From positions 313,182,322 to 313,246,321 of the forward strand of contig NC_135783.1 of NCBI RefSeq assembly GCF_051106095.1: DNA of 64,000 bases. The letters are read 5' to 3'. The notes beneath the pieces are model-generated. The model was not told the DNA's origin. It ran no database searches and saw only the letters and a program-made list of their open reading frames with translations. This document shows positions 44,830-56,747 of this stretch, piece by piece. The stretch is from Pogona vitticeps (Eukaryota; Chordata; Lepidosauria; Squamata; Agamidae). How positions within the stretch are numbered: position 1 is the stretch's first letter; each line of letters begins with the position of its first letter. Position numbers and translations under genes: made by a program.

Positions 44830-45110
44830 TTTATTTATGATTTTGATGCTTCCTTTAGGTTTAGAAGGATCCCTTTAGAGCCCTTCACAAATAATTTTTG
44901 TCCACAATGCTGTAAATAATTTTGTGTGGTCAACAAGCTCACTGCTCATCCATACTTCTAGTTGTTTTATGAACAAGTTAAAAAAAACCACTGGTCCCAA
45001 TACAGATCTGTAAGAGTCCTCATTGCCTGCATCTGTGCATTGCAAGAACCAGCCATTTATTCCTACTCTCAGCACCCTGTTTTTAAACTAAGTTGAATAA
45101 GAACCCATAA
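44830..45110 (-). repeat. CR1-like RT fragment
   Basis: The minus-strand frame at 44875-45075 contains SVLGPVVFFNLFIKQLEVWM then DHTKLFTALW, a decayed version of the PQGSVLGPLLFNIFINDL...DDTKL block of CR1-like reverse transcriptases. The catalytic aspartates are not preserved in this frame. Confidence 0.55.
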
Positions 45111-45639
45111 ATACCCATAAACATGTTCAAACCCACCCATAAGCTGAAACATACTGTAGGTTGCAGGGATAAAAACATCTTATCAAAATCCTCCCCCTAC
45201 TGATAAATATTTAAGTACTGTACCATATTTTTGGTGAAAAAGCCCTAGTTTTTAGACAGTAAATCTAAAATAAAGCAATTATATTTAATTAAAACAGAAA
45301 TAAACATGTTAATAAAGTTATTAAACTTTTGTAAATTCACTACAGATAATGTGGAATTCTTGTTTCAAAAGATGTGTCTTAATTTTCCAAGTAACTTGTC
45401 CATGTTCTGATCCAAAAGAGCCTTGCATAAACAAGGAAATACCCACTAGACAAGGCAGGCTTCTATATTTCTGTGATTGCCTTTCCTCGCTTCCTGCTGT
45501 AGCACATTCATCAACGGTCTCAGGACTTTCCTAAAGGCATCAGAAAAGGTTTGGGGCTTGGAGAGGCAAGGAGGGGGCAAGAAAAACCCACCGTGTAAGT
45601 GGACTTGCATTCCATTTTTTTATTGTTTAGTCGTTAAGT

Positions 45640-48250
45640 CATGTTTGTCATCGCTTTCCTCCCAAGTAGCAGGCGTCCTTTAATTTCGTAGCTGCTGTCA
45701 CTATCTGCAGTGATCAGGGAGCCCAAGAAGGTAAAATCTGTCGCTGCCTCCATATCTTTCCCTTCTATTTGCTAGGAGGTGATGGGACCAGTGGCCATGA
45801 CCTTAGTTTTTTTGATGTTCAGACCATTTTTTGCACTCTCCTCTTTCACCTTCATTAATTCCTCCTCACTTTCTACCATCAGAGTGGTATAATCTGCGTA
45901 TCTGAGATTGTTGATATTTCCTCTGGCAATCTAAATTCCAGCTTGGGATTCCTCCAGTCCAGGCTTTCACATGATGTATTCTGCATATAAATTAAATAAG
46001 CAGGGAGATAATATAAAGCCTTGTCATAATCCCTTCCCAGTTTTGAGCCAATCAGTTGTTCCATATCCAGTTCTAACTGTTGCTTCCTATCCTACATATA
46101 GATTTCTCAGGAGGTAGATAAGGTGGTCAGGCACTCCCATTTCTTTAAGGACTTGCTATAGTTTGCTGTGGTTCACACAGTCAAAGGCTTTTGTGTAGTC
46201 AATGAAGCAGAAGTAGATGTTTTTCTGGAATTCTCTGGTTTTCTCCATAATCCAGTGCATGTTAGCAATTCGAAATCAGCTTGTACTTCTGGGAGTTCTC
46301 GGTCCACATACTGCTGAATCCTACCTTGTAGGATTTTGAGCATAACCTTGCTACCATGTGTAATGAGTGCAATTATACAGTAGCTGGTGCATTCTTTGGC
46401 ACTGCCCTTCTTTGGGATTGGGATGTAGACTGATCTTTTGCAATCCTCTGGCCACTGCCGAGTTTTGCAAACTTGCTGGCATATTGAATGTAGCACCTTA
46501 ACAGCGTCATCTTTTAAGATTTTAAATAGTTCAACTGGAATGCCATCACTTCCACTGGCCTTGTTGTTAGCCATGCTTTCTAAGGCCCACTTGACTTTAT
46601 TCTCCACGATGTCTGGCTCAAGGTCAGCAACCACACTATTTGGGTTGTCCGGGATATCCAGATCTTTCTGATATAGTTCCTCTGTGAATTCTTGCCACCT
46701 CTTCTTAATGTATTCTGCTTCTGTGAGGTCCCTACCATTTTTGTCTTTTATCGTGTCCATCTTTGCACAAAATGTTCCTTTAATATCTCCAATTTTCTTG
46801 AAGAGATCTCTGTTTTTTTCTTTTCTGTTATTTTCCTCTATATCTTTTCACTGTTCATTTAAGAAGGCCTTCTTGTCTCTCCTTGCTATTCTTTGGAAGT
46901 CCGCATTCAATTTTCTGTAACTTTCCCTATTTCCCTTGCATTTTGTTTCCCTTCTCCTCTCTGCTGTATGTAAGGCCATTTTGCTTTCTTGCATTTCCTT
47001 TTCTTTGGGATGGTTTTTGTTGCTGCCTCCTGTATAATGATACAAACCTCCATCCAAGGCCAAACTTACCTGTTGTTCCTTTTATCTCTTGACTCCATAC
47101 TTTAGCATTCCAATCCCCTATAATGAGAAGAACATCTTTCTTTGGTGTCAGTTCTAGAAGGTGTTGTAAATCTTCATAGAATTTGTCAATTTCAGCCTCT
47201 TCAGCATCGGTGGTTGGTGCACAAACTTGGATTACTGTGATGTTGAAAGGTCTGCCTTTGATTCGTATTGAAATCATTCTATCATTTTTGAGATTGTATC
47301 CCATTACAGCTTTTCCCACTCTTTTGTTGATTGTGAGGGCTACTCCATTTCTTCTACGCGATTCTTGCCCACAATAGTAAATATGATAATCGTCTGAATT
47401 GAATTTGCCCATTCCCATCCATTTTAGTTCACTGATGCCCAGGATGTCAATGTTTATTCTTGCCATCTCCTGTTTGACTGCATCCAGCCGCCCAAGGTTC
47501 ATAGATCTTACATTCCAGGTTCCTCTACAGTATTTTTCTTGAAGCATCGGACTTTCCTTTCACTTCCAGGTGCGTCCGCAGCTGAGTGTCATGTTCCTGG
47601 TGGTTGCAACAGCAGAGTCCGATAAGCCAGTCCTATGTCCGAAATTCAGAGAATGCAGAGCCGATACCCAAATACCAAAGCCAACTCACACAATGTAGTC
47701 CAGGGTCAGAGTCCAAAGCCAAGGGTCCAGAGAACAAGGTTCAAGGTTGTCAGGAGTGTGGATGCAAGCCAGAGGTTTGACTTGTTGCTTCCACGGACTT
47801 TCAGCCATCTGAGAGCTGTTTATATAGTAAAAACAGCCCTTGAACTTCTAGAAGCCTTTTCATCCTGCCAGAACTCAGGGCTAGTTGATCGGATATTTCT
47901 GCAGGCAGCCTTCAAGAGATCTTCTGACCTTTTCATCATAAGTCTTTCCCGAAGCCTGACCCTCAGCTTGTCTACTGGGGGAGGAGAATCTGGAGGCGAT
48001 TCATCTGTTTGTATTTCTAATAGCTCAGCATTCTCCTCAGCTACAGTTAACCCTTCAGGTTCCAGATCTTCGGCTGCACTCATGACACTGAGCGTCCTTT
48101 TGGCTTTGGCCCAACCACTTTTTTAGCTCTGGAACTGCTAGTACCTCCGCTCTTCCTCAGTAGCATGTTGGATGCCTTCCGACCTGAGGGGCTCATCTTC
48201 CAGCATCATTCCTACTGCTATTTATTTGCTCATTACCATGTTAAACCAGA
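45640..48250 (-). mobile_element. BovB (RTE) LINE, internally deleted, split by a solo LTR
   Basis: Minus strand. The endonuclease part (46927-47547) reads GTWNVRSMNLGRLDAVKQEM, ISELKWMGMGKFNSDDYHIY and IIGDWNAKV, the AP-endonuclease motifs of BovB. The RT N-terminal part (46173-46760) reads RDLTEAEYIKKRWQEFTEEL, ASGSDGIPVELFKILKDDAV and KRSVYIPIPKKG. An internal deletion joins KFGLG of the endonuclease (about 47055) almost directly to the linker, ending ARRDKKAFLNEQ near 46848. Downstream RT is decayed, and the copy stops near 45640 without the usual 3' end. The 5' side continues past the insertion at 47587-48087. BovB is known for spread between squamates and ruminants. Confidence 0.85.
47587..48087. 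mobile_element. Solo LTR-like fossil inside BovB
   Basis: A 501-bp insertion begins TGTCATGTTCC and ends ACTCATGACA, so the ends are TGTCATG / CATGACA. It is flanked by exact 5-bp copies of CTGAG at 47582-47586 and 48088-48092. Removing it restores the BovB text 'cgcagctgag-cgtccttttgg'. A TATA-like tttatatag lies near 47818. There is no internal region, so it is a solo LTR. The family is not settled (probably Gypsy-like). It postdates the BovB insertion. Confidence 0.78.
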
Positions 48251-48259
48251 ATTTTGCCT

Positions 48260-49530
48260 AGTTGGAGAACTGGGCTATCATTCTTTAAGGAGAAATTGTC
48301 ATGATTACATATTTTAAGAACCCATTTCCCACATTTCTTAAGTGTGCTAGATCATTATTCCAGTGTTGTATCTATGGTGCCTCTCCCTGACTGCTAAGTC
48401 ATTGGACTTCGTTGCTCTGCAGACCTCCTGTGTCTTCTCAGGTCTTGCAGAAACAAAATATGTTACATGGAACTATTGAATGCATACAAAAGTGATTATT
48501 TGTGCTTATTCTGTTCTATGTTATTGGACATGGATCCTCTTGGCTTAAAAACTGGTCTTCCATGAGCTCCTCCTTTGTGTGCATTTGTACACAATACTAT
48601 TAAAAATAATAATAAGTGCTACTTGAAAAGATTAACAATCTCAGTCTTTTGGGTCATCTAGTGCCACTGTGCTTAAGTCATAGTATTTAGCCATCTTCCT
48701 CTTAAACATCCAAGACAAATAATTTATAGGCTTCTGAAGTCATTGGCTTCATTGTCTAACCACTCTTCTAGTTCGAAAGCATTATTTAGGTTTTATCTAA
48801 CCCTCTTTTCCTGCAATTTATTACCTATCCAACAGTATGTAGTAGCTAAGAGCAATTACACTCCATCATCCTGTTTGCAATCTCCTGTTAAAAAACCTTA
48901 TAGGATTGTTACATTAGAAAGAACCTGTAGGTAATCATATCAGCATCCCTTAAAAGAATAGCCCATAACCTTGAGGAAATGGAGTGCTGCAAATAGAGAT
49001 CAGGAACTGCTAATGTGTGCTGTGCCTGCAGGGTGAAGATATAACTTACAAAGACAAACCTAAAACAAGCAAACTGGGCCACATGCTACAGGAAAGATAA
49101 TGCCTGTTTCCCCAGCACATTCCTCTGTAATCCCAGTTTACAAAGGTCCAAATCCAGTTGTTACACACAACCGGTTAGACCCACTGAAACAATTACTGAA
49201 TGGAAAGTTAACACTTAAGTCACTGCAATGATCCAATAGCAAGAATCCTATTGGTGGTCATGTGAAGTTTTCATAACTTGCGGCACCTAAATGTTGCTAA
49301 TTAACAAGACTCCTTTCTATACCTAAGTTGCACAGTTACGTGCGTGACCAGGCTTGCTACCAGTCCAGCACCTTGCCAATTATCTGCAGTTAGCCATGGC
49401 AAGTTATACAAACCTTATGTGAACACTAATAGGATTCTGGCATTTACTGTAGTGTGGACTAGGAGTTGGATTTAGGCCAAAGCCTGGCTAGATTGCTGCA
49501 TGAAAACCACACAGTTAGATGGCTATAAAA
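48260..49530. other. NUBPL intron 3 stretch without identified features
   Basis: No gene or clear repeat was recognised apart from vague old-repeat text. Confidence 0.35.
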
Positions 49531-49539
49531 GCCAGTAAA

Positions 49540-50765
49540 GAGTCTTGTGGCAACTTAATGACTAAGAAGTGTGTTTTATCATGAGTTTTCTTCCAAGAAA
49601 ATGGTTGTATTCAGATACATTCTTCTTCAGAGCTACAATCTGTGGAAGTTTACAGTAAGCAAAACTTCTCGGTCCTCAGGGTGCCACAAGAATCTTTATG
49701 CTTCTCCTAACGAGTGGCACTGTCCCTGTGGAAATAGACCACAGTGACCATTGTCGTAGTCAGTTCTGCTAGATGAAAAGTCCAGCCATACATGTCCAGC
49801 CTTGCACAAGTGGTGAGTGGATTTCACCATGGAGATCACAGTTTGTGTCAATGACAGTGCTTGAGCAAGTGGCAGGACTGATAGGATTTTCACCTCTGAA
49901 GAAACTCATTAGGATCCTATGAACTAGGACCTTAGCATATGATTTTAAACTATGGGCACTATCTTTCAACACAGCAGCTAAAAGGTAAGCACTAATAAGA
50001 AGCTAATGAAGTAGAACTTGTTTGCACAGATCTTGAATTTGGCCTTATTTGATTGAGAATGTTTTTCTCTTCATAGAAAGTAATTATCACTATTTTCATT
50101 TAAATACTTTCTTGTGATGCTAAACCAGTGATGGCAGTTTAGGATTATGGCATAATAAATTTTTATTTTACATTCGTCCAGGCTCTGAATATGCATATAT
50201 CATATTGTATGGGCTTTTGGCCCCCCTGTTTCAAACACTTTATATCTGTAATCACTCAGACTCTCTCTCTCTCTCTCCCTCTCTCTCTCAGTATGTGTGT
50301 GTAAATATGTACAGTATGTGCATATATCTGTACTTACGTAGTTCCTTTATTGACTCTATATGCAGCAACTAGATCTGGATATAATTTTGCTTTCACCTTT
50401 TAATAAAGTTGTTTTAATTATCATTACAGTCACTATTGGCTGTATATGGATCTCCCTTACTATTTTATGCAATCTAGTGTAACATTTGTGGTGTCTAAAG
50501 TACCACTATGGTGTCTAAAATGTAACCATAGCTGTTACTCAAGTTAATGTTTAAATTTCTCATTATGTTGGTTGATAGTCTGTTGCAGTGAGTTCAACTG
50601 AGATTCTTATGAAATTCTAAAGACTAAAAATGTTTTATCTAGAATAAGCTTTCATGGGTTGCAGCCTACCTGCATCTGAAGTAGTAGGTTCAATCCATAA
50701 AAGCTTATTCAAAATAAAACTTAGCCTTTAAGCTCACAAGACTTTTAGTGGGTCTTGCTGTAATA
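49540..50765. repeat. Old repeat pieces and CT/GT simple repeats
   Basis: A (ct)n stretch lies at about 50262-50290 with a short gtgtgt run just after it. At 50640-50735 'agaataagctttcatgg' faces 'ccataaaagcttattc', an imperfect hairpin typical of the unassigned amniote repeat also seen near 28975. The rest is not identified. Confidence 0.4.
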
Positions 50766-50844
50766 AAGTTAGGTTACAGCTATGGTGCTTGATTTTGCTT
50801 ATTACTTGAAGAATGATGTAATGGTGTGTATTTTATTTCTATAG

Positions 50845-50935
50845 ACCAAAGCAGTTGGCTTGCTTGATGCCGATGTTTATGGGCCTTCCATACCAAAAAT
50901 GATGAATTTGAAAGGAAATCCAGAAGTGACGCCGA
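50845..50935 (+). CDS. NUBPL: NUBPL exon 4
   Basis: A 91-bp exon between 'tatttctatag' and 'gtaagtt'. It reads [20 protein letters not shown] then [10 protein letters not shown] plus one base. The [10 protein letters not shown] motif (residues 97-106 of the predicted protein) is the Mrp/NBP35-type Walker A' region with the conserved Asp residues. Human has [20 protein letters not shown] as I remember it. The first base of the next codon (A) is left for exon 5, which lies beyond the window or was not recognised in the following 13 kb. Confidence 0.95.
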
Positions 50936-51185
50936 GTAAGTTGATAGATATCACACTTCATGTAAGAGGGGGAGATTTATAGAACGAAAGTTTTAGAAGA
51001 AAATCTTGAGTTGCATATATTCTGGGCAGAATGAATTAAAATATGAAATGTTTTCAAGGGTTGTCTTGCAAATCACTATAGTTATTATCATGTTCAAGTA
51101 AAATTAGGTTTGTCAGCTGTAGGGCATCAAATATGAGGCTGCCATTAAAGACTGTTTGAACTGCAGTTAGTTCAGGATACCTCTG

Positions 51186-51699
51186 CAGTGGGGTCTTGAC
51201 TTAAGAACGGCTTGAGTTAAGAACATTTTGACTTAAGAACCACTCTCATAGGAAAATATTGACTTGACTTAAGTACTTAGATTTGAGTTAAGAACTGAAA
51301 AAAAACCACGTGGGAGGCAGGTAAAGTGCAAAATTTGAACTTTCAGTTAACTGTTGGCCAGTGAAAAGGGTGCCTGTCTGCTTCCTCACTCCTCCCAGCG
51401 TTTAGAGAGTGGATTGGGAGACAGTCTTCGGACTGCCTGGTACTGTACTGCCTGGACTGTATTTTCCCTGCCTTCCCTGAACCTTTCTTGACCTAAGAAA
51501 AAAAGAAATAAAATATCCCCCTCTAGTGGTCGAAGGCGGAATAGCAGCTTCCCATTAGTTTCTATGGACGGAAAAGAGCAGATACGGATCAAATGGTTTT
51601 CAATACATTCCTACGGGAAATGCAGATTTGACCTGAGAACTTTTTGACTTGAGAACCGCCTTCCAATACGGATTAAGTTCTCAAGTCAAGACCCCACTG
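51186..51699. mobile_element. TA-flanked Tigger/mariner-like element in NUBPL intron 4
   Basis: Ends CAGTGGGGTCTTGACTTAAG and TCAAGTCAAGACCCCACTG are inverted repeats. The right flank is TA (51700-51701) and the left is TG, probably a mutated TA. The sub-terminal 'gagttaagaacattttgac' is echoed by 'gagaactttttgacttgag'. 514 bp, 250 bases past exon 4. Confidence 0.82.
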
Positions 51700-51701
51700 T
51701 A

Positions 51702-52795
51702 CTAAGTAAGCATTGGAAATCTGTCAGCACAGCTTTGGCGCACAGCTAATTCCATGAGGGCTAGCAGCATTATGGCCAGAATCCAGTTGAATATTTAGAC
51801 CATCATACATCCAGATTTTGTGGCAAACTGTTGCTAGTTAAGGCATAGGTACTTGTATTTCTTATTTCATGCCAAGCCATTTTCATGAAACAAAAACGAA
51901 ACCAGCAACAAAAACTGCCAACTTCTTAACTACTGGCAATTTTTTGAAGAGATTTATGCTGGTATACTTACATGGCAGGCATGAGTAACATTATTCTATG
52001 TATATTTCCTAGCCTCAGTCCCTTCAGCTTTCCTGCAGGAGCCCAAGCAAACTACCAGAGCAGGATAAGAGAGATTGCTCTTTCCCTGTTCAGGTAACTT
52101 GTTTGGCTTCTGTGTTGCTTGTCCGAAATGGAAATGCAGCAGGCTGGGGTATGGGAACAGATAGGTCTTAGATCAGTGATGGGCATCTACAGAACATGTG
52201 AAATCCACAGCCATATCATTCCCCCAGCCCACAGGTGTCACTCACTCAGTGATTCTTCTGAAACTAGAAGTCTTTTTTTTGTGCAGAGGGATGCGTGGTA
52301 ATTAAGTAGACAATTCCACCTCCTGAGTGCCTCTGGAGGAAAGCATCTTAATCAGTAAAAATAAAGACATTTGAGCAACAAGAAGTAGCTTGGATGGGGC
52401 CATGGGCCACATAATTCTCATCTCATCCCAGATCCATGCTAAGCATATGGTCACACTAATTCAGAGGGGAAAGTAGACTGTTATGTTCCCTTCCTTCCTT
52501 GGTGGGCTGTGCCTCCTGTTCCCTCTTGAACTGCCCTGCAATTCATATTTTAAGGTGAATGCCAGTAAATAGGAGCTTATGGCACATGCACAAGTTCCTT
52601 ATGATTGAGAACCCTGAGTGTGCATACTGTGCATACCATAGGCTGTTTCGTATAGCTATTTTGCCTTTTTATTAATGGGAATGGTAGAGGTGGGGTAGTA
52701 GGAGCAGCCCTTTCATTCCTGTCCATGTGCTTACCCAATTTTGTGTTAGGAACAAGAAGGAGTCATTTTAAAAGCAACTTTTATTTCATTTATTT
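51702..52795. other. Intron 4 stretch without identified features
   Basis: No gene or clear repeat was recognised. Confidence 0.35.
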
Positions 52796-52800
52796 TTGTG

Positions 52801-53095
52801 GATCATGAAGGTTGCCATAGGTCAGTGGATTGGAGCAGCTGGCTGAGAAGCCTGGGACTGGGAGTTTGAATCCCCACTCTGCCTGTTGGGAGGGTGCTAG
52901 GTCAGATCACCTGGAATGTGTGTGGCTGATGGGGATATGTGCCTTGCTGCCTGTGTGTCCTTGGGCAAGCTATACAGATCCAAAGCACTTCCCAAAAAGA
53001 CAGATTGGTAAATCATTTCTGTGGACTTTATACCTAGAAAACCCTAGGAGAATTGCCATAAGTCAGAACTGACTTGACATTGCATTCTTATTATA
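52801..53095 (+). mobile_element. tRNA-derived SINE, squamate type
   Basis: Head 'ggtcagtggattggagcagc' and B-box-like 'gggagtttgaatccccactc'. Body with 'tgtgtccttgggcaagct'. Tail 'gccataagtcagaactgact' then 'tgacattgca'. Nearly full length; relatives at 24340-24535 and 28290-28528. Confidence 0.7.
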
Positions 53096-53099
53096 AGAA

Positions 53100-54585
53100 G
53101 GAACAGCAGACAGAGATAATATCATATGATTTTATACCAGAACGTGCAGGTATGACTAGAGTTAATCATACTACTGGAACTTGGTCACACAATAACAGGC
53201 TTCTATGGTGAGCAACCAACCCATAAAGCCAAATTATGAAACTATCCATATCAGTGTACCTAGTTTCCTATTTGCCCAAGCAGTGTCATGGATACAGCGG
53301 TCAGGGTTCCAGAATAAAGATGGTTAACCATTCCTGAACTTAAAGTAAAACATTCTTGTGTCCACGTATGTCCTAAACCTCTGTATGAGATGTGCCTACA
53401 TTAATATAAAGTTAATCTTGATGTAAAACCTTGGTTAGTGGAGAAATCTGAGAATCTAATCACATGCTAATAGGAGTAGGCTGCATGTTGAAGCCAACTT
53501 AAAATCTTGTTTATATTTAATATTTTGGCTTTCTCCTAGTATGAAAATGTTTTGACATTAAGTTCAAGAATGGATAATCATCTTTATTATGATGCCAGCT
53601 TACAAAATGCTTTAAAAATAAACATGGCTAAACACACTTAGCTGGAATATTGAAGTTCAAATGTATTAGGAAATATTGTTAAATATTTATGCATGCAGAA
53701 CTCTACCTGTGGAAGTGGACAGAGCAGAGTACACACAATTCGATGCACAGTCGTGTGTAACTCGTATCTTGTCAGATCACTTCAACAGCTTCTGTAGTTG
53801 AAGCTTTGCACACACAAATATCAAATAAGATATGAGTTATTGTTATATTAAAACTAGCTCTGAGTTAGAACCACTATCCACATGGATACTGGGGTACAGT
53901 ACTGCCATACTTCCTGCCACTATTTTATTTGGTATATCTGATAATATTTGGTTCAGGTTCTGATCTTGCTAAGATTTTAGAGTACGTACTTCCAGAATCT
54001 ATACAATGTACAATCTTAATTTTTCTGTCCCTGGTTATGCTCTGTACGTTGGCAAAGGGCTGGGTACACTCACATGATAACCTACCATGTCCAGTACAGT
54101 AACAGCCAGAAATGGTTATCCACATCTGTTTGATGCAGATGAAAATAAAATAAAGCTCTAAGTGTAGCTCACCGGATGGTTGTTGCCAAGATACAGATTT
54201 CTTTCCATGTTTGACACTTGTGTAGATGTGCAGGGGCTTATGATCTCTGTCAGGACTGGAAAGAAGATTAAACGGGCCTATATGCCCATTAAGGAAAGAG
54301 GAAAGCAGACAATTTAAGCAACTTCAATTATCGCCCAGTTTTCAGAATCCAGCAACACCCCTCCCTTGGTTCTGAGACATCTCTTACCCTCTGATTTGGC
54401 ATTCAAGAAAAGGAAACACCTGTGCAAAGTGCCAGCCCATGCTTCTTGAAATCCCATTTTCAGCTCCTTCCACATGTGGCAGTACATGTTGCAGGGAAGG
54501 GTGGCAGTGGCAAGGGAGTAGCTTATTCTCCATGCTAGGATCTTGCCACCTGAGGCAACTGTCTCAGTGAAGCTAATGATAAGGC
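53100..54585. other. Intron 4 stretch without identified features
   Basis: No gene or clear repeat was recognised. Confidence 0.35.
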
Positions 54586-54589
54586 TGGC

Positions 54590-56240
54590 TCTGGTTGTAC
54601 TTCCTGCTACCCTGGGACAATAAAGTGACTCTTATTGGCCTTATTTGATAAGATAGTAAGAATAGTGGGAAGAACAGAGTGAGCCCTCACAGCCCCAGCA
54701 GCCTTGGCCAGGTTCCTGCCTTCCATCCTTGTATCCTCACAATCAGTAGGAAACGAATAAAACTTAACAGAGTTTCTTGGAACATGGATTGGGGAGAAAG
54801 ATAACAAACGATTGTATGCAGAATCGGGACTCCAAGTTTCCTGCACAAGTCCTGCATTTTCTATGAGTCTGCCACTCCCTGGTTTTATTCACCGAGAAGG
54901 CCAAAGTCTCTCAGGATAACTCAGTTCCCTTCACTCAGCGTCCAGTTCAATCAACGAGTCCAGTCTGCACTCGAAGCTTTTTCTTTCTCAGAGGTATACC
55001 CTGGAGCAAGGAGCAGTATGCATAGACTGAGGGCAGGTGTGCTGGAGCCTTCTTTCCAGTGTCACTAGTCTCCTTGCCTCTTGATATGGGTGAGGTCACC
55101 AACGTCTATCCAGGGAGGAAGTAATGATACCTTCCTTTCTTTGCCTCCTCTTTTCTTTCCTATCCCTTTCACCCAATTAAGAGAGCCATAGAGTGGTCTG
55201 TATTCATATTTGGAGGCCTCTTCTCTCGGCACCTGAAACTGGGACCAGCCCCCGCCTCCCTGTCAGGGATCCTCTATATAAACATAGTCCCACTCAACAA
55301 GGACTACTACTTCAGGGGACTCCTCAGCTATTCTTCTCAAGCATCCCCCACTCCCAGTCTTTGTCTCCTGAGGCTTTTTTCTTACCCTGGCCCTTCTGCC
55401 ACCTGGGTTTCCTAGGGTTGGTTTTCAGTCTCTCAGGTAGGAAAGTAGATTGTCCCCTGTAATTTCCTTCAATGTCTTCAGTTTCCTCCCCCTCCAGCAC
55501 AAGAGGTATCTGCCTCTCCTTCTGACATGGAGTATCTACCATATTTTTCTGTTTATAAGACGACCCCCCCCCTTTTCTAACTCCCAGTTTGAAAATTTGA
55601 TTGCTGCTTTCGCCGCCACTTCCTAAACCCGGGGCTTGGCAAAAGGAAGGGAAAAGCAGGGATCAGAGGGCTGCAGGATCACTGAGCCCGCAACCAGCGG
55701 TGGAGGCGGCAGCAGCAGAAGACAGAGACTGAGACAAAGAAGCAGCCGGGCTGGGCCGTCTCTCGCAGCAGCCCATTGACTGCTGCTGCCGCAGCCGCCC
55801 AATCACAAGGAGACGATCGCTGGAGGGGGCAATTGGGCGGCGGCGGCGGCAGTCAATGGGCAGCTGCGAGAGGCGGCCCAGCTCGGCTGCTTCTTTGCCT
55901 CTGTCTCTGCCTCTTCCTGCTGGCGACCCTCAATTTTTCCTCTAATTATTTTAAGAAAAAGTGTCATTTTATACATGAAAAATATGGTATATTTCCCTCT
56001 GGTGTGGGGACATCTATCTCCTGCTCCCCCAGCACAAGGGTATCTGTAGCTCCTGGGGTGACTTGCTCTCTTTCCTTGGGAGCTAGCACTTCTGCCACTT
56101 GACAGCTGTCCCCCTCTCGCTCAGCCTCCTGCCGTACTTCTTCCTCCCTTGGTGGCAAAGGCACTTTTATATTCCTCATCCACTAGGGGCAGACTAGTTC
56201 CTGCCATTTGCCCAGGGACTGGACCCCAGCTAAGGTTCCA
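54590..56240 (-). mobile_element. Probable LTR retroelement remains, broken
   Basis: On the minus strand a TATA-like TTTATATAGAGG lies at about 55272 and an AATAAA at about 54617-54622, spaced as in an LTR. The sequence on the other side (55324-56180) has a charged, protein-like minus-strand composition (for example PRKPRWQKGQGKKK), as in a decayed retroelement coding end. It is interrupted by the TA-flanked element at 55539-55987. No paired LTR was confirmed. Family and edges are uncertain. Confidence 0.4.
55539..55987. mobile_element. TA-flanked element with large GC-rich inverted repeat
   Basis: Ends CCATATTTTTCTGTTTATAA and TTTTATACATGAAAAATATGG, with TA at 55537-55538 and 55988-55989. 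The interior has a long inverted repeat: about 55718-55803 pairs with about 55831-55910 (for example 'aaagaagcagccgggctggg' with 'cccagctcggctgcttcttt'). Same family as 59526-60219 and 17955-18031. No transposase. Confidence 0.78.
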
Positions 56241-56730
56241 TCTAGGCTGGGTGTGTGTGTGTGTTCCTCTGCCTCCCTCCACACAGCTGTCTTCCCCCTC
56301 TGCACATTAGGCTCCAGTCACGAGGGAGCCCAGCGTGTGGGGAGTCATGCACGAGAGAGGCAGAGCCCCACCCAGTGGAGCTGAAAGTTAGGTCTGAAAT
56401 GTATGTTGTCCCCAGCTCCCTAGACAAATAGAATGACTGTGGCTTCAGTTTCTGTTCTGGCTTCTTGGGAGAGGGCTAGATGTTGAGGCCACTGTGCCCT
56501 GCAAACCTTCTGCAGTTGGTGGGGTGCGTGAAATCAACTGGGTAGCCATTTGGGTGGAGGCCTCCAGTTTCTGGCTGGAGCAAGACTAGCATCTGTGACC
56601 CTCTTCTCCTCACAAATAAGATTAGGGCAGGGCTCCTCTAAGTCTGTCCATGTTCCAATCATTGTTAAAAAAACTATTCCCATCCTCAGCTGTCACTGGT
56701 TGACACCAAATAGCATTGCTATCATACTAA
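56240..56730. other. Intron 4 stretch, possibly more LTR-element remains
   Basis: GC-moderate text with a short gt run (about 56251-56263). No feature could be assigned with confidence. Confidence 0.3.
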
Positions 56731-56747
56731 CTGTTCAGTCTTTTCTC

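Noticed and set aside
47820-48083. Acidic 87-codon minus-strand frame (MSAAEDLEPEGL...)
   Set aside because: It lies entirely within the 501-bp solo LTR and has no recognised domain. I could not support it as a gene.
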